Both the position numbers and the translations under genes were made by a program. Below, one piece after another: positions 1 through 12,500 of a DNA stretch of 64,000 nucleotides. Source of the DNA: Haberlea rhodopensis (lineage: Eukaryota > Streptophyta > Magnoliopsida > Lamiales > Gesneriaceae); assembly GCA_907163345.1 (NCBI GenBank), contig CAJQUN010000152.1, forward strand, positions 620,001 to 684,000. The letters run 5' to 3'. Positions within the stretch are counted from its first letter, which is position 1, and each line of letters opens with the position of its first letter. Below the pieces are notes generated by a model. That model made no database searches, was not told the DNA's origin, and worked only from the letters and a program-made list of their open reading frames with translations.

Positions 1-2214
1 GCTATTTTCGTTGTCAAGTACCGCTAGGATTTTTTTTTGTGGGTGATAAATTCATATGTCGCTCACAATGTTATTGGGATGACATTAAACGTATCGTGTT
101 TGGTACATCCTTAAGGGTGATATCAAACGAACCAGACTTGTCCATCCGGATAACCTCTACATACAATACGAGGGCTCTTCTTATATGCATAATTTGATGT
201 ATATGTTCTTCAGTTATATTTAGTCTTATATGTCGTGCATATTTTCATTAAATATACATAAAATACCAAGTCTCAAATCATTTTGATATAAACAACAATA
301 ATAATATATAATAAACATATAATTCATTTTGATATTGTTACATGTAATTGTCGTGACGGGGGATTTCCGGGAAGGGGGAGGAAATAAACATAAAAATGTC
401 GTTCAAAAATTTATTAAGGGTCAAAATATAATTTAAGGGGGGACAAATTAATTTTTGAGAAGTAAAATATAATTTTAAGATGGTAAAACTCTAATTTTTA
501 TTTTTTTTTAGGTAAAAACATGTTTTTTTTTGCAAGGGGCACTTGCCCCCTTGCCATACATAGCTTCGCCCCTGATAATACACATGCCTAATAAACATGT
601 TATAAACAATAATGACAAAGCGCGAAATCATTTTTATAGATTAAACATATATAATTCATAAAATCTCACGTCTCATTAGAGTTTTACTGTAAATAAAGTC
701 TTCCTATATTTCATATCAATTGTGAATCAAAGGAATAAAATGTGATACAAGTGATGATTTATCCCATAAAATGTTAACATGTGAATTAATAAATTAATCC
801 AAAAACTAGTAAGACATAATTATATTTATGTTAATTAATATTCTGAGATATTATACACAAGCACAACAAATGATTATTTTTTCCCAAATATGAATAACTG
901 TATGTACTAATAAGTACATTTGTCATTGGGCCAACTCTGAGTAACAATGGGAGTGTGGGGGCAAATTTTTTTTTTTATTTTAATAAGGGTAAAAAAAGAT
1001 TTTTTTTTTCTTTTGGGTGTGGGTGCTCCCTCCTACCTGCATCCACTAGGTCCCCCTCTACATGGTTCGTAACGATTGTGGCATTCGTCGTGGATACTAC
1101 TATTCCAGTTCCAATATCATTTCGCCGAACAGTTGCATTGTGGGTATTTTAAAAATTAAAAATTAGTGAAATTGATTAAAAAATACTAATACATTAATAA
1201 TACATGAAGCCAATGAAAATTAATATATCAATGCATAACTATTTTATAGTACTAACACAATAAAAATACCATAATAATTCATACATAACTATTTTCTAAT
1301 ATTAGCACAATAAGAAAAACACATTAAAAATTTCGCATGCAATTTAATTGATTGGTTGTGGTTTTTATGTTTGCTATTTTTTAAGCTTTAGAAAAATTAT
1401 TGATATTATTTTATTAAAACATATTGGGCCATTTCTTTAAAAAAAAAACACGAGTCCATTTCTTAAAACAAAACATTGGGCTTGAACTTCATTTTCATTT
1501 AAACCCATTTCTTAAAAACATATTGGGCCAATTCTAAAAAAAAAGATAAAATTACAGGATGATACCACTTCCAAAACTATTTTTCAATTAAATCTGGAAA
1601 AAAAACAACAGTACATATAACTTCACTTTTGAAGAAACTTAATTCATCTAGGTCCAGTTTTGAACTTAAGGCTATTGACATCTTTTTTGGGACCAAAATA
1701 CCCTTAAAATCAAAATTGTTAATTCAAACTTCTCTTGCCATCAAAACACATGTTCTTAACCACATTCTTCAGATCATCCATCCCACCACCGCCGCTACGA
1801 AAACTCCCACCTCTGCCGCCTCGCTCATGTTTTGCACTTATCTTATATACCGGTGCATCACGATCTGCAATGATTTCTGGAACTGTAAATTCATGAATTC
1901 TAAATTCTGAAATTCTTCTATATCCTTGCAGACCGTGAACTTCCAATGTATTTTTCTATGACTGGATTAACTATAGTGTGATGTACGTTCATATACAGCT
2001 ATAATACACAATTTGATTTCGATTCCTTTTTGATACAATTTGAATCCCTAATTGCTCGATTTTCTATATTTTTGAAATATTTTTTTTATTGGGCAAATAA
2101 TAGTATTTATAAATAAAAAGTACCAGAGGTACTTGAAAATACAAAATTGAACTTATGCAAAATAAAAATTCTAGTTAGTTATAAAGCTAATAAACAAATC
2201 CTCAGTTCTTTCCT
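1..2214. other. AT-rich intergenic DNA, no gene seen
   Basis: No convincing coding region. Short stretches near 350-575 and 930-1070 carry G-rich and C-rich ends around a T-rich core (for example 'cttcgcccctga' near 560-575). They resemble worn ends of the 'CAGGGGC' MITE seen intact at 23516-23716, but I found no target-site duplication here. Open frames near 1629-1946 on both strands are overlapping and match nothing I recognise. Confidence 0.5.
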
Positions 2215-2400
2215 CAAATCTAAGAAAGAATATCTCCAATTCGCTTTCCCTCTATTGGTAAACCAAAACCAAGATCTAAAGATGATTAATTCCAATAAAT
2301 ATTCTGCTGTTGCATGGGTTCCTTGAAAGATCATCTGATTCCGACTATTCCATATTGTCCAAATGACTGTGCTCCAAATAGTAATCCATCATTTTTGGCC
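2215..2400 (-). mobile_element. LINE (non-LTR retrotransposon) 3' coding remnant
   Basis: The minus strand reads, with no start, 'WITIWSTVIWTIWNSRNQ' followed by 'IFRSWFWFTNRGK'. This is the pattern of the C-terminal tail of plant LINE reverse transcriptase ORFs: a W-x-IW-x-x-RN motif, then a hydrophobic segment and W-x-W. The reading stays open for about 55 codons and then fades. No reverse transcriptase core, poly(A) tail or target duplication is visible, so this is a small decayed fragment. The family assignment is from motif memory. Confidence 0.5.
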
Positions 2401-2579
2401 TTTTTTGAAATATAATCTGTATATATGTAATGGTAGATTAATAAGAGAAGAATTTGAAGAAGGCATTGAGATTGAGCGTGCGTCTTATTTGGGTGGAGTG
2501 GAGAGTTCTGAATATTTTCAAAAAAGAACACATACACCATTTCTTTCCTTTTCAAACGTGCACCAATTGACATGGAGTC

Positions 2580-4520
2580 CACTAATCACATGGGGTGCAC
2601 TTAATCACAATGGAATGGGGTGCACTAATCATATGAGGTGCATTAATCACGTTGGGTGCACTAAAATCAAATTGAGTGCACGATAATCACATTAGGTGCA
2701 CTAAATCACAATTGCATTGGGTGCACTGAATCACAATGACATGGTGATGCACGATTTTTGGTACACTGGTGTGTGATTTTTTTGCATTATGGTGCAAGGT
2801 TTTTTAACATGGTGGTGCACGAGTTTTTGTGAAGGTGCAACATTATAATACTCAGTCCCGTAATCAATCGTGCAGCATTATAATAATCAATCATGCATCA
2901 TTATAATAATCTATATATACATTAGTGCACGATTGGTGCACTTGAATTTGAACATGGTGGTGCGTGATTTTTTGTTAATTTTTGGATACACTAAAATTGG
3001 ATATTGGATGCACTAAATTGGATATTGGTGCACCCAAAATTGAACAATGCATGCACTAAAATTGGACATCGGTGCACCAAAATTGGACATCAATGCACTA
3101 AAATTAGACATTGGATGCACTAAAATTGGTTTTGGTCTATGGTGCACGATTCTTTTGACATGTGTGCACGATTTTTTTTGCCTGTTGTGCACGATGTTTT
3201 TTTGCATGTGGATTTACGTTTTTTTGGCCTGTGGGTGCACGATTTTTATGCAATTGTGTTGCACGATTTTTCAGTGTTAGTGCATCAATGTTCAATTTTA
3301 GTGCATCGATGTCAAATCGTACACCACAATAATAAAAAATCGTGCAGCAAAAGATAGTGCAACAACATTACAAAAATCCAAGTACACCATAATGCTTAAA
3401 ATCAAGTTCACCTTAATGTACCAAAATCGTGCATCAATGTACAAAAATCATGCACCAACTTTTGAATATAATTGTGTTGTTTGTCGGCTAAAATTAAAAC
3501 GGACATAACTTTTGATCCAAGAGAAATTTTGTCTATCATGACATATGCACGAAAACGTCTTCTCGAGCAGGATCTAACCCAATAGGACTAAAGTGTTATT
3601 GGCACCACTGACGAACCTGAAATTCCTTATTTTAGATTGGTTAAACTCAATTTAAAAAAAAAATCCATTTTATTGCTAGCTTTGAGTAATTTTAATTTCC
3701 AAACTGCTTGCCACATTGGGCTCAGATTTTGTGGGTTTCATGTTCTTGTTTGAGAGAAGAAAAATTTCACTTAGTTCTGCATGAATTGATTTTTAACCTT
3801 TGGTGCACGATTTTTGAGCTTGTGGTGCACGATTTATGTAATCTTATGGTGTACGACTTTGTTAACCTTGTGATGTACTATTTTAACTTGTGGTGCTCTA
3901 TTTTTAACCTTGTGGTGCACTAGATTTTTAATCTTTTGGTGCACGACTTTTTAACTTTGTGGTGTATGATTTTATGTAGTTGTGGTGCACGATTTTCAAA
4001 CCTTGTGGTGAACTTAATTTTTTTTTTGTAATGGGGTTGCACGATTTTTAAGCTTGTGGTGCACTTGATTTATAACCTTGTGGTGCACTTGATTTTTAAC
4101 CTTTCGTGTATGATTTTTAACGTTGTGGTGCACGATTTTTGTGAAGGTGGTGCACTTGATTTTTGTAATATGGTACACGATTTTAAACATTGTGTTGCAT
4201 GATTTTTTAACATGCTGCATGTTTTTTAAATTGGGTGCACGGTTTTTGTAAATGTGGTGCACTTGATTTTTGTAATGAGGGTGCATGATTTTAAAAATTG
4301 TGGTGCACGATTTGTTAACATGTTGCTGCACATTTGTTGTAATTGGGTGCACGATTTTTTATCAAGGTGGTGCACTTGATTTTTTGACATTGGGTGCAGT
4401 AAAATTGGTTTTGATGCACGACTTCGGCCTGTGGTGCACTTTTTTGGCAAAAAAAAATTCAGAATTTTGTGATGCACGTGCTACAGTAATTTTTGTGCAT
4501 GTGCTACAGTGATTTTGTGC
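2580..4520. repeat. Degenerate GTGCAC minisatellite, two blocks
   Basis: Dozens of loosely repeated units of about 20-30 bases are built around the palindrome GTGCAC, typically 'tgtggtgcacgatttttaa' or 'ggtgcactaaaattgga'. One block runs about 2580-3480 and the other about 3790-4520, separated by a non-repetitive stretch with no gene. Near 3290-3450 the units read in the opposite sense ('aaaatcgtgcaccac'), so the array changes orientation. The right edge ends in 'gtgctacagtgat' units. Open frames on both strands are by-products of the repeat. Confidence 0.8.
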
Positions 4521-5727
4521 TACAGTGATCACACGAGCTTATTAATTTCATTTCAACAGGAAATAGACTTAAATGAATTGCTTTTTTTTGTTAGACTAGG
4601 TTGAATTATTGTCTATCAAATGGTACCGACTTGCAAGTGCCCAAAAAAAAAACATTTAGCTCGTTAGTTAAAACAAAATTGCCCATTTCTAAACCTAACA
4701 AGCACGTTCTGCACAACACAAGCAACTATGCAACATCAATGGAAGATTTTGGGTAAATCGGCCGTTCTAACTCAACGACGCCGCGGTTCTAATTCCGTGA
4801 TGCCGATTTATCAGCGATTTTCTGGTTGCAGAACACCGTTACAGGTATTACTCCTTTCACAAGCTGGGACTTCGCCACAGTAGGCCTTGTTCTCGTTGAC
4901 CATTCCGGCTGTTCCGATACCGGACTGCACATGATTGACATGGTGATGCATGATAAAGAAGAGTGTAAGCGGCATATTTTAGGGTGGTTTGCCATGCATA
5001 TCCAACCTAATAGGGTCGTATCAAACAAATCTGGTGTATGAAATTTAAATTATTTCAAGATGGCACAAGTCAGTCTTTTGTTGATAAGTTCATGTTTATA
5101 ATAAATAATTTCAAGATGTATTTGGCTCGATCCTCCAATCCTCCACCCATTAGCTCCAAAAATCATCACAACCTCTAACTTAATCAGATCCCCAACAAAG
5201 TAGCAGCAACAGCATCATCATCAACAAATTGAAATTTGCGGCACCGACACATACAACATATGTTAGCTTGCAGCTGTACCTCAAATGTCTTAACAGTATA
5301 GATTATGAATTTTCGCTTTTCAATGTTTGTTTCTTTTATTTTCTTTATTTTCAAAGATTAGGGGATGTTGGTATTTGAAAATTGGAAAGAATCATCGGTT
5401 AACTGAGGGACAACCACCCTTGAAGAAATCCCATCGCCCCGCCTCTCATTTTTCCTTGTCCAGGCTAAAGGGTACTTGAATTGCGGCTACCGCATGTGTA
5501 TGTAGTACATCGTGTCCTTCTTTAGTCTTTACCCATGCTCAAGTTAGGAATTCCAGGTTCCTTGAAATGTACCGGGTTATTTATTTTTTTTGTTTTTTAT
5601 GCAACTATTACAACTACATGGGGTGGGAGATGGAGACTCGAACACGAGACCTTCCGAGTCACAATTGCGACCTGGGTAGATTAGGGATTCAAGCCATGTA
5701 ATTTTATTGTGCTAGTGTTTATAAAAG
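4521..5727. other. Intergenic DNA, no gene supported
   Basis: A small frame at 4826-5041 (+) and a longer overlapping frame at 4789-5028 (-) cover the same bases. Neither protein shows a motif I know and there is no splice-linked extension. The rest is AT-rich with a poly-T/poly-A run near 5590. Confidence 0.4.
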
Positions 5728-6489
5728 GGTTAATGGCACAAAGCCTACCTTTGGTTTCGAAAATAGGCACATTACCTCAATGTGGTTTAAAAATAGGCAC
5801 ATTACCCCCTGTGGTTTTTAAATAGGTGCAAATTACCCCTGAGTATAGTATTTGTGCAACAAGCGATTTTTATGCATTTGGGCATTGAAATTGCACGTTA
5901 AAAGGTCAAATTTACCCTTGGTTGGGGTAATATGCACCTAAGGTAAAATATAGGGGGTAGTTCGCACCTAAAGTAAAACATAAAGGGGTAATATGCACCT
6001 AAAGTAAAGTTAGGAGGGTAATTTGCACCTAAATTTTTTTAAGAAATATTGTTTAGGCATCGATTGTTAACAGAAAAAAATAGCTAATTTTTTATATGTC
6101 CAATAGGTTGTTAGGCATCGATTGTTGTTGGAAATATTCTTTTTATGATACCACATAAGAAACTAGACAAACTTGAGGAAAGCACCAAATACATAAACCT
6201 CATGTAGACTAGATGACACATTTTACTTAACTTAAACTCGGTACTTAGCATAAAAAAAATCCAAATTACTTCTTGAAATTATTTCAGTATATCATTTTAA
6301 CACAAATATAAACTAGCACAACAATTATGAAACATCTATAATAATGTTAGTGGATTCATACAAAAAGACCACCGGATGCAAAACAACTAGAAATTGGTTA
6401 ACAAAAGGATGCACAAAAGTGTATTATATGAACCTATATTTCCAAAGACAAAATAACATTTTGTTCCAAAAACAACATCCTTGAGCCAC

Positions 6490-7357
6490 AATACAGACTA
6501 ATCTTCTCTTCTTTTCTTCGACCTCTCTTTAGGTGCATCCCAGACTGAAGTATTTGTAGCGGGAATAATTTCATTTCGTGCTCCTTCACTTGTTGTCTGC
6601 CTCCTTGCGCTTGAACTCACTGTCTCAGCAAAGTACCCTGGCCTTCCATACACTGTTATACCCAAAAGTTGTGCATTTCTCGGCCCTTGATATCCAACAC
6701 CTTTTCCTCCACGAGTATGTATTTTCTACAACACATCAAGGCCATCGCAATTATCTACAATGCAGTAGTAGATCATGTATGAAATATATAGCTCCAACAT
6801 CTATTTTATACATTTACTTTACGGGGAGGGGGTGAGGACTAGCAAAACTACAACCTACAACCTTGACGCAACTCGAACTTCTTCATGTCATCTCCCTCCT
6901 CATAGTATGGATGTTTGGAAACTTCATCCACATCAGACCCAGACAAACTTTGAAGTTCATCTTCATCATCTGCATCACTGTACCAGTCTTCATCTCCAAC
7001 AACTGGTGGCTTGGACGATTCTGGTGCAGGTTTTTCAGCCCTCTTTTTCATAAAATTTAGCTTTTGTAGTAATTGCCTACGAGTTGGATTCCTATCCAAA
7101 AATATATCTTCATCATCAAACCCCTCAGCATCTTGCACCGCAGCACTCGGTGCATCCTAGCCTTCATCTACAGGCCCATCATGTTCTGGCTCCTCATTGT
7201 CCAAGTATTCCTCTTCAGTCTCATAGTTAGACTCATCATTAGAATGCCTTTCAATCTCAGTTTCTGTCTCAACAGGCAACTCAGGCAAGTTTTGATTCCC
7301 TATATTTTCATTTCCCTCAAATGCCCATTCACCAACCCCTTTAGATTCCATCCACAA
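6490..7357 (-). pseudogene. MuDR-type transposase remnant (N-terminal acidic part plus C-terminal tail)
   Basis: Reading the minus strand from 7357, an acidic Glu/Asp-rich segment is followed, after a stop near 7157, by 'DDEDELQSLSGSDVDE' and 'KKFELRQGCR' (6848-7138). In plant MULE transposases an acidic N-terminal region leads into a 'F.LG..F' motif at the start of the MuDR domain, and the same order is seen here. Downstream at 6490-6740 the minus strand reads 'GRPGYFAETVSSSARRQ', like the low-complexity C-terminal tail of these proteins. The catalytic DDE region and SWIM zinc finger that should lie between are missing. It is a deletion derivative with no coding capacity. Confidence 0.5.
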
Positions 7358-7843
7358 TCAAAGAAATTGAAGAACACACAGATACATAAAATGAGGCGAA
7401 ATAGAGATGGGTACCAAGGAATGTCTTGAAAGGATTTTGTGTCCTTAAATTTTTTGGATGTCTCTTTCGTTGCTTACCCTCTATCGATAATAAAGTCTTC
7501 AATTTCAGATTTTTCTTCAAAGCAAAGATTTCTTCCCAAAAAAACTAGGTTTTCAGCAAGAACTCAAAAAATTCTTTCGACATAGTAAATACTTCAAAGA
7601 AAATGATGATGCTTACCGTCAATTACATTCTGGAGAAGCTAAACTCATCGTCCTCAACCATTTGCAAAAGCTAGCTCCTCATTCTCAAGCATTTCGTAGA
7701 GCTAACTCCTCGTTTTCACTTTATTGTCTTCAAGCATTTCATTTGAAAGTTATGTTTTGTATTTAAAATATATATTAATTAAACAAGGGTAATTACATCA
7801 AAAGATGATAAAAAAAGTTAGGAGTTTTGTACAGGTGTTTGTG

Positions 7844-8374
7844 TAGGGATGGCAACGGGGCGGGTTTGGCCAATCCCAGGACCCGCCCCGCTACACATAA
7901 AACCCATACCCGCCCCGCCCCGCAAACAATTTTTTTTTTATAAAAAAAAAAAATTTTGGTAGAAATTAATTTTGAAACACAAAAATTGAGTTTTGAGATT
8001 GAATTTAATGTTTTCCTCTAGTAAATATTTATAATAAGCATCGTAAAACTATCTTTAAACTATCAAATATTTATTATTTAGTTTTTATTCCATTCAAAGT
8101 GTTCAACTTCTTTACCATAAACACATGAATTTTGATATGAAATTAAACAATAACACATTATTGTACAATCAAAGAAGTGAAATGTATATTCAATATTAAT
8201 TTTTTAAAAAAATAAAATAAAAAATGCATAGCGGGGCGGGTGCGGGGCGGGTTCGGCCAATCCCAGGACCCGCCCCGCCCCGCTTCCAAACCCGGTTGAA
8301 GCGGGTTTGGACCCGCCCCGGCGGGTCGGGTTCAATACGGGTCCGGGTTTGGACCCGCCCCATTGCCATCCCTA
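7844..8374 (+). mobile_element. Non-autonomous hAT element (MITE), 531 bp, GGGGCGGG family
   Basis: The ends are TAGGGATGGCAACGGGGCGG at the left and the inverse CCGCCCCATTGCCATCCCTA at the right. The flanks are identical 8-bp target duplications TGTTTGTG at 7836-7843 and 8375-8382, which is diagnostic of hAT insertion. GC-rich subterminal blocks surround an AT-rich, non-coding core. A second copy of the family lies inverted at 29553-30116. Confidence 0.92.
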
Positions 8375-8484
8375 TGTTTGTGAGCTACATTCTTAAAACC
8401 ACATGAAGGTGTTGCGCCTATTTATAAACTATAGGGTGGTTATGTGCATATTAGTAAAAGTACAGGGAAGTTATATGACACTAG

Positions 8485-9537
8485 CTCGCTAATAAAAATA
8501 TAAAAAAAAGCCTAAACTTTTAGGTCAAGTGGACTTAGTCATAGGTTCGAGATATCCGCATCACGTTTCATGAATAGTGTAAAGTGTATAAAAAAAACAT
8601 ATCACTAATCTTTAATATATTACAAAATATAAAGACAGATATAAAAGTTGTTAATATTTCACAAGTGAGAATTACACTTCATATATATTTTTTAAATTTT
8701 TATAAAGGATATGAAATATTATTTCATTATATTATAATATAATATAATAGAGAAAATGAAATATCATATCAATATTAATACATTACAATATAGTAAAACA
8801 TACTTTAAAATTATTAAATATAGATTCCTATATATATATATCCACTCAAATAAAATCAAACATGAAATCAGTTGCATAGTGCGAGGTTTTTTATTGAGCT
8901 AACGTAGGTGCAAGTTTTTCATGATATTCGCCAAATTTTTTCCTGCAATTTTGATTCGAGAAAACATAAACTCTCCAATAATCGATCCAACAAAAGAGAT
9001 ACTTACTCACAGAAAAGGGTTTCGTGATTTCGCAGAATCCCATTTGCTTTTGTTTAATACCTTTCGCAAATCGATGTACAGTTGTTGACTCGATAGCCGA
9101 GTCGAATCAGCTGATCCGTGATCTTAGTGTCTAACCCAGCGCCACCAATTTGCTTCACACTGGATATTTATTGGGAGGCTCCAGTCTCATGGTGTCGTTT
9201 GATCCCTTCTGTCCGTAACAATCTTACTTTCCTTTGCACTGTTATTTACATTCCTTCTATTTATTTAACTTTTTATCCACTTGCATTTAATCTGTTATTA
9301 CTTTGGTTGTACTTGATTTCAAAATTGACGCTTATAATAATATTAATACTAGCGGAAGAATTGTTGTTTTGTGTGTGCGATTGTAGGATGTGTTGAGTGA
9401 ATTAAACATTCGTATTCCTTTTGGAGACTCGGTTTAAATGTTTATGCCGAGGGATTGTGGTTGGTATAGTTTTTCTTCCCGGAATATTGAATGTGAAAGC
9501 AAATTTGTAGGGTAGCGAAAGCTAAGATCAGTTTTGG
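8485..9537 (+). promoter_or_regulatory. Upstream region and probable 5' leader of the O-fucosyltransferase gene
   Basis: AT-rich DNA to about 8870 is followed by a more balanced segment (about 8930-9537) that probably includes the transcribed leader. A small frame at 9118-9396 has no recognisable product. No TATA box can be assigned with confidence. Confidence 0.35.
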
Positions 9538-12500
9538 ATGGTTTTAAGGGTTGGAATGAAATCCAAAATAAAATGGGCGGCCCTGGGTGGACTAGTGTTA
9601 TCATTTGTGTCCTTGCTGGTGCACTTGTTTCTTGCTAAGTCGAGCGCCAGTATGATACAGTATAGCTCCATTAAGGCCTTTACCGAGGATTTGAATTACT
9701 CAGATAAACCTGGCAAAAAGGTAAAAGAATTGCCAAATTAAATTTGTGAATTGGTCTTGCTTTACTAATTCAAATTTAAATTTTTTGTGATATGTGAGAT
9801 TTGTTATATCATGTTAATTTGAATAATTTTGTTGGATGCTTTTCAAGGGTGCTGGATATAGGATGCTGTGGGGCAAGGTGAAGGCTCTGGAGGCCTTGCA
9901 GCCTTATGCAAATCCGAGAAGTACGCCCTATCCTGGTAATTTCCCATACATGTTTCTATTGAGTTTTACCTTTCTCTTACAGTATTACTCATACATTGGT
10001 ATCCAGTAACGACGCCATTAACCGCCCACCATTTTCATTCACTATCCATCTGTTTCTCATGTAATCCACTTTTTTTCTTTTTTAGCTTATTTATTTTAAA
10101 CATTTTATGTAAATTATTTGGACTTGAAGTTACTATCTGTGGATATAAATGCAGACTATCACTACTCATCCATGTTTACTTTTACTCGTAGTTGTATGAA
10201 CTCCTTATGAGCATTTACTGCCTTTCAGAAGAATGGAAGTAGTGAGGGGATTTATTTCATTTTGTTGATTCAGTGACTCCTCTATAAATTTGTCCACTGA
10301 CTTAGCGTTGAAATTGATTTTGTCCCTGTTTCAGTTCCACATGAGCAGAACAATGGTTTCATATATGCTAAAGTTCATGGTGACTTTGAGAAGATTAAAA
10401 CCTCAGTAATCTCCGGTTTCTCTTCCAAAACACCGTTATCTCTTTTTCAATGTGAAGTTCCTAATGGGTTCTTAATTTGCTAGATCTGTGATCTGGTCGT
10501 AATTTCCAGGTTTCTGAATGCTACTCTTGTTATCCCAGAGATTCAAGAAAGTACCCAATCAAAAGGAATCAGGTTTTTACTACGTTTGAAAGAATGCGGA
10601 TGAATAAGAAAGAATGCTGATGAATAAAATACTACATTGTGCTTATATATGAATTCTAAGTGGCATTAAATATCTTGATGGCAGTCCCAGGTTCAAGAGT
10701 TTTTCATATATTTACAATGAGGAACAATTCATATCAGCCCTTGCAAATGATGTGATTATTGTAAAGAACCTACCACACAACTTCATGGAGGGCAGGAAGC
10801 TCAAGCAGTATCCAATTTTTAAACCCAAAAGGTTGTCTTCTCCCAGTTATTATTTGCAGGATGTTTTACCAAAATTAAAGAGTGCTAAGGTCATTGGCTT
10901 AATACTTACTGATGGAGGATGTCTAGAGGTACGCAGGTTTTTTCTTGATCTCTCTCTTGAATAGTTGCATATATCTTTAGAAACTATGATTACATTCCAT
11001 GAATACTGATATCCAGATCTTCCAATAAAATGGTAGAGAGGGGACTTAAGATTGTAGCTCCTCGCTAATCACAGCAAATAAAAAGACTAAAGAGTGTAGA
11101 GACACAATTTATTTGACGCACAGTCCTGGCAACTGATGCTGTCTTCAGTACCTTGGATACAGGGTCAGTTTGATATAAACCAGAACCAAAATCTAGTTCA
11201 GGTCATTATTCTAAGAAACGATGACGAGAAATATCTAAAAACAGTTGTGATTTATATCTAGGGCAAATACGATCTTTCGAAACTATGATAGTAATGATAC
11301 CGTCGGCATTTCTAACCAACTTACAATTCTATTTTTTGTTCTCTCCCCTTTTTTATTTATCCGCTAGACCACTCCTTCTCACTCTTGAGTAGTACCACAA
11401 AGGCGACAGATGGTGTTTTCCTGTTTTTGATGCTAGACTATTAGTGTACCACAATCCATTATGAATAAAAGCTTATTAGTTTTTGTTTGATGCTAGACTA
11501 TGACCTTTTTCTTTTCTCTGGTTACAATAGTAACGTTTTTGCTCTGTTTTTTATCCCAGACAATCCTTCCCTCAAGCTTGATTGAGTACCAAAGGCTCAG
11601 ATGTCGAGTTGCTTATCATGCCCTTCATTTCCGTGAAGAAATCATTGAAGTTGGGAACCAGATTGTACAGAGGTAAATTGTGTGATTTCTTTTCATAGTT
11701 TTTTTCTTTTTAAAAAATTTGTGATTATGATTTGTGGTAGCAAAGGTCTGTTCTGAATAAATGAAGGTTATTAGTTATAAGAAGCTTGGGGAATCTGTTT
11801 CGTTAGTTTTATTTAATGAACTATGGTGTGCAGATTCAGTGTGCACATTATAAAAATGTCGAAATACTGGATAGTCATTTATTCTACTGATAGTGAATGG
11901 AGTAACCTCACTTGATTTCACCTTTTGGTTAGAATTTTGCTGCAGAAAGGATGGTATTTTGCTTAAATTGGGTTCAATATGATTCCATCAATTTTTCAAA
12001 GTAGATATCATGAATCAGTCCCAAGACCATATGCGATCAAGCTCTTGTGTTAGCCATATGATTTATGGAATGGTGTGTTGATAAGGCTATGCTATTAAAA
12101 TCTTTTTCTCCCTTCCATAGGTTACGAGGTTCTGGTCAACCATATCTCGCTTATCATCCAGGTTTGAAGAGGGATATCCTAGCATATCATGGTTGTGCTG
12201 AACTCTTCCAGGTCTCTTTGCATCTTAATCATGGTTTCATCATTTGTCTCCAGTTTTCGTCAGCTGTCACTAGTTTTCATCATCTATACTAGTTCCTTAT
12301 TTCTGAATACAAATGATAAAAGTCGCATTAAGGTCTTTGATCCAAATATCTTTGTCCCAAACCTATTATCTTGTTGCAATTGAACCAATTCCAGTTGATC
12401 TTTCGAGTCATCTATCGTGTTGATGTCTTACACTTTTATAATTCACACTTTGTAATGGTAGGAAGGCCGAAACTACTCTGTTATTCTACTCCACCACTCT

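Larger units (their letters stand above)
5728..8480 (-). mobile_element. MULE-like DNA transposon, internally deleted
   Basis: The left arm (about 5728-6030) holds repeated units such as 'ataggcacattaccccctgtggtt'. The right arm (about 8385-8470) holds similar units in inverse sense ('cctatttataaactatagggtggttatgtgcatat'). Between them the minus strand carries the two ends of a MuDR-like transposase gene without the catalytic middle. Exact termini and the expected 9-bp target duplication were not found. The right part is interrupted by a hAT MITE at 7844-8374. Boundaries are approximate. Confidence 0.45.

Noticed and set aside
3013..4512. Frames of 64-112 aa across the GTGCAC array on both strands
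   Set aside because: They come from repeated codons such as 'VHDF' and 'KSCTT' produced by the minisatellite, with no gene context.
5630..5690. tRNA- or SINE-like box near 'gactcgaacacgagacct'
   Set aside because: There is one weak B-box-like word without an A box, tail or target duplication.
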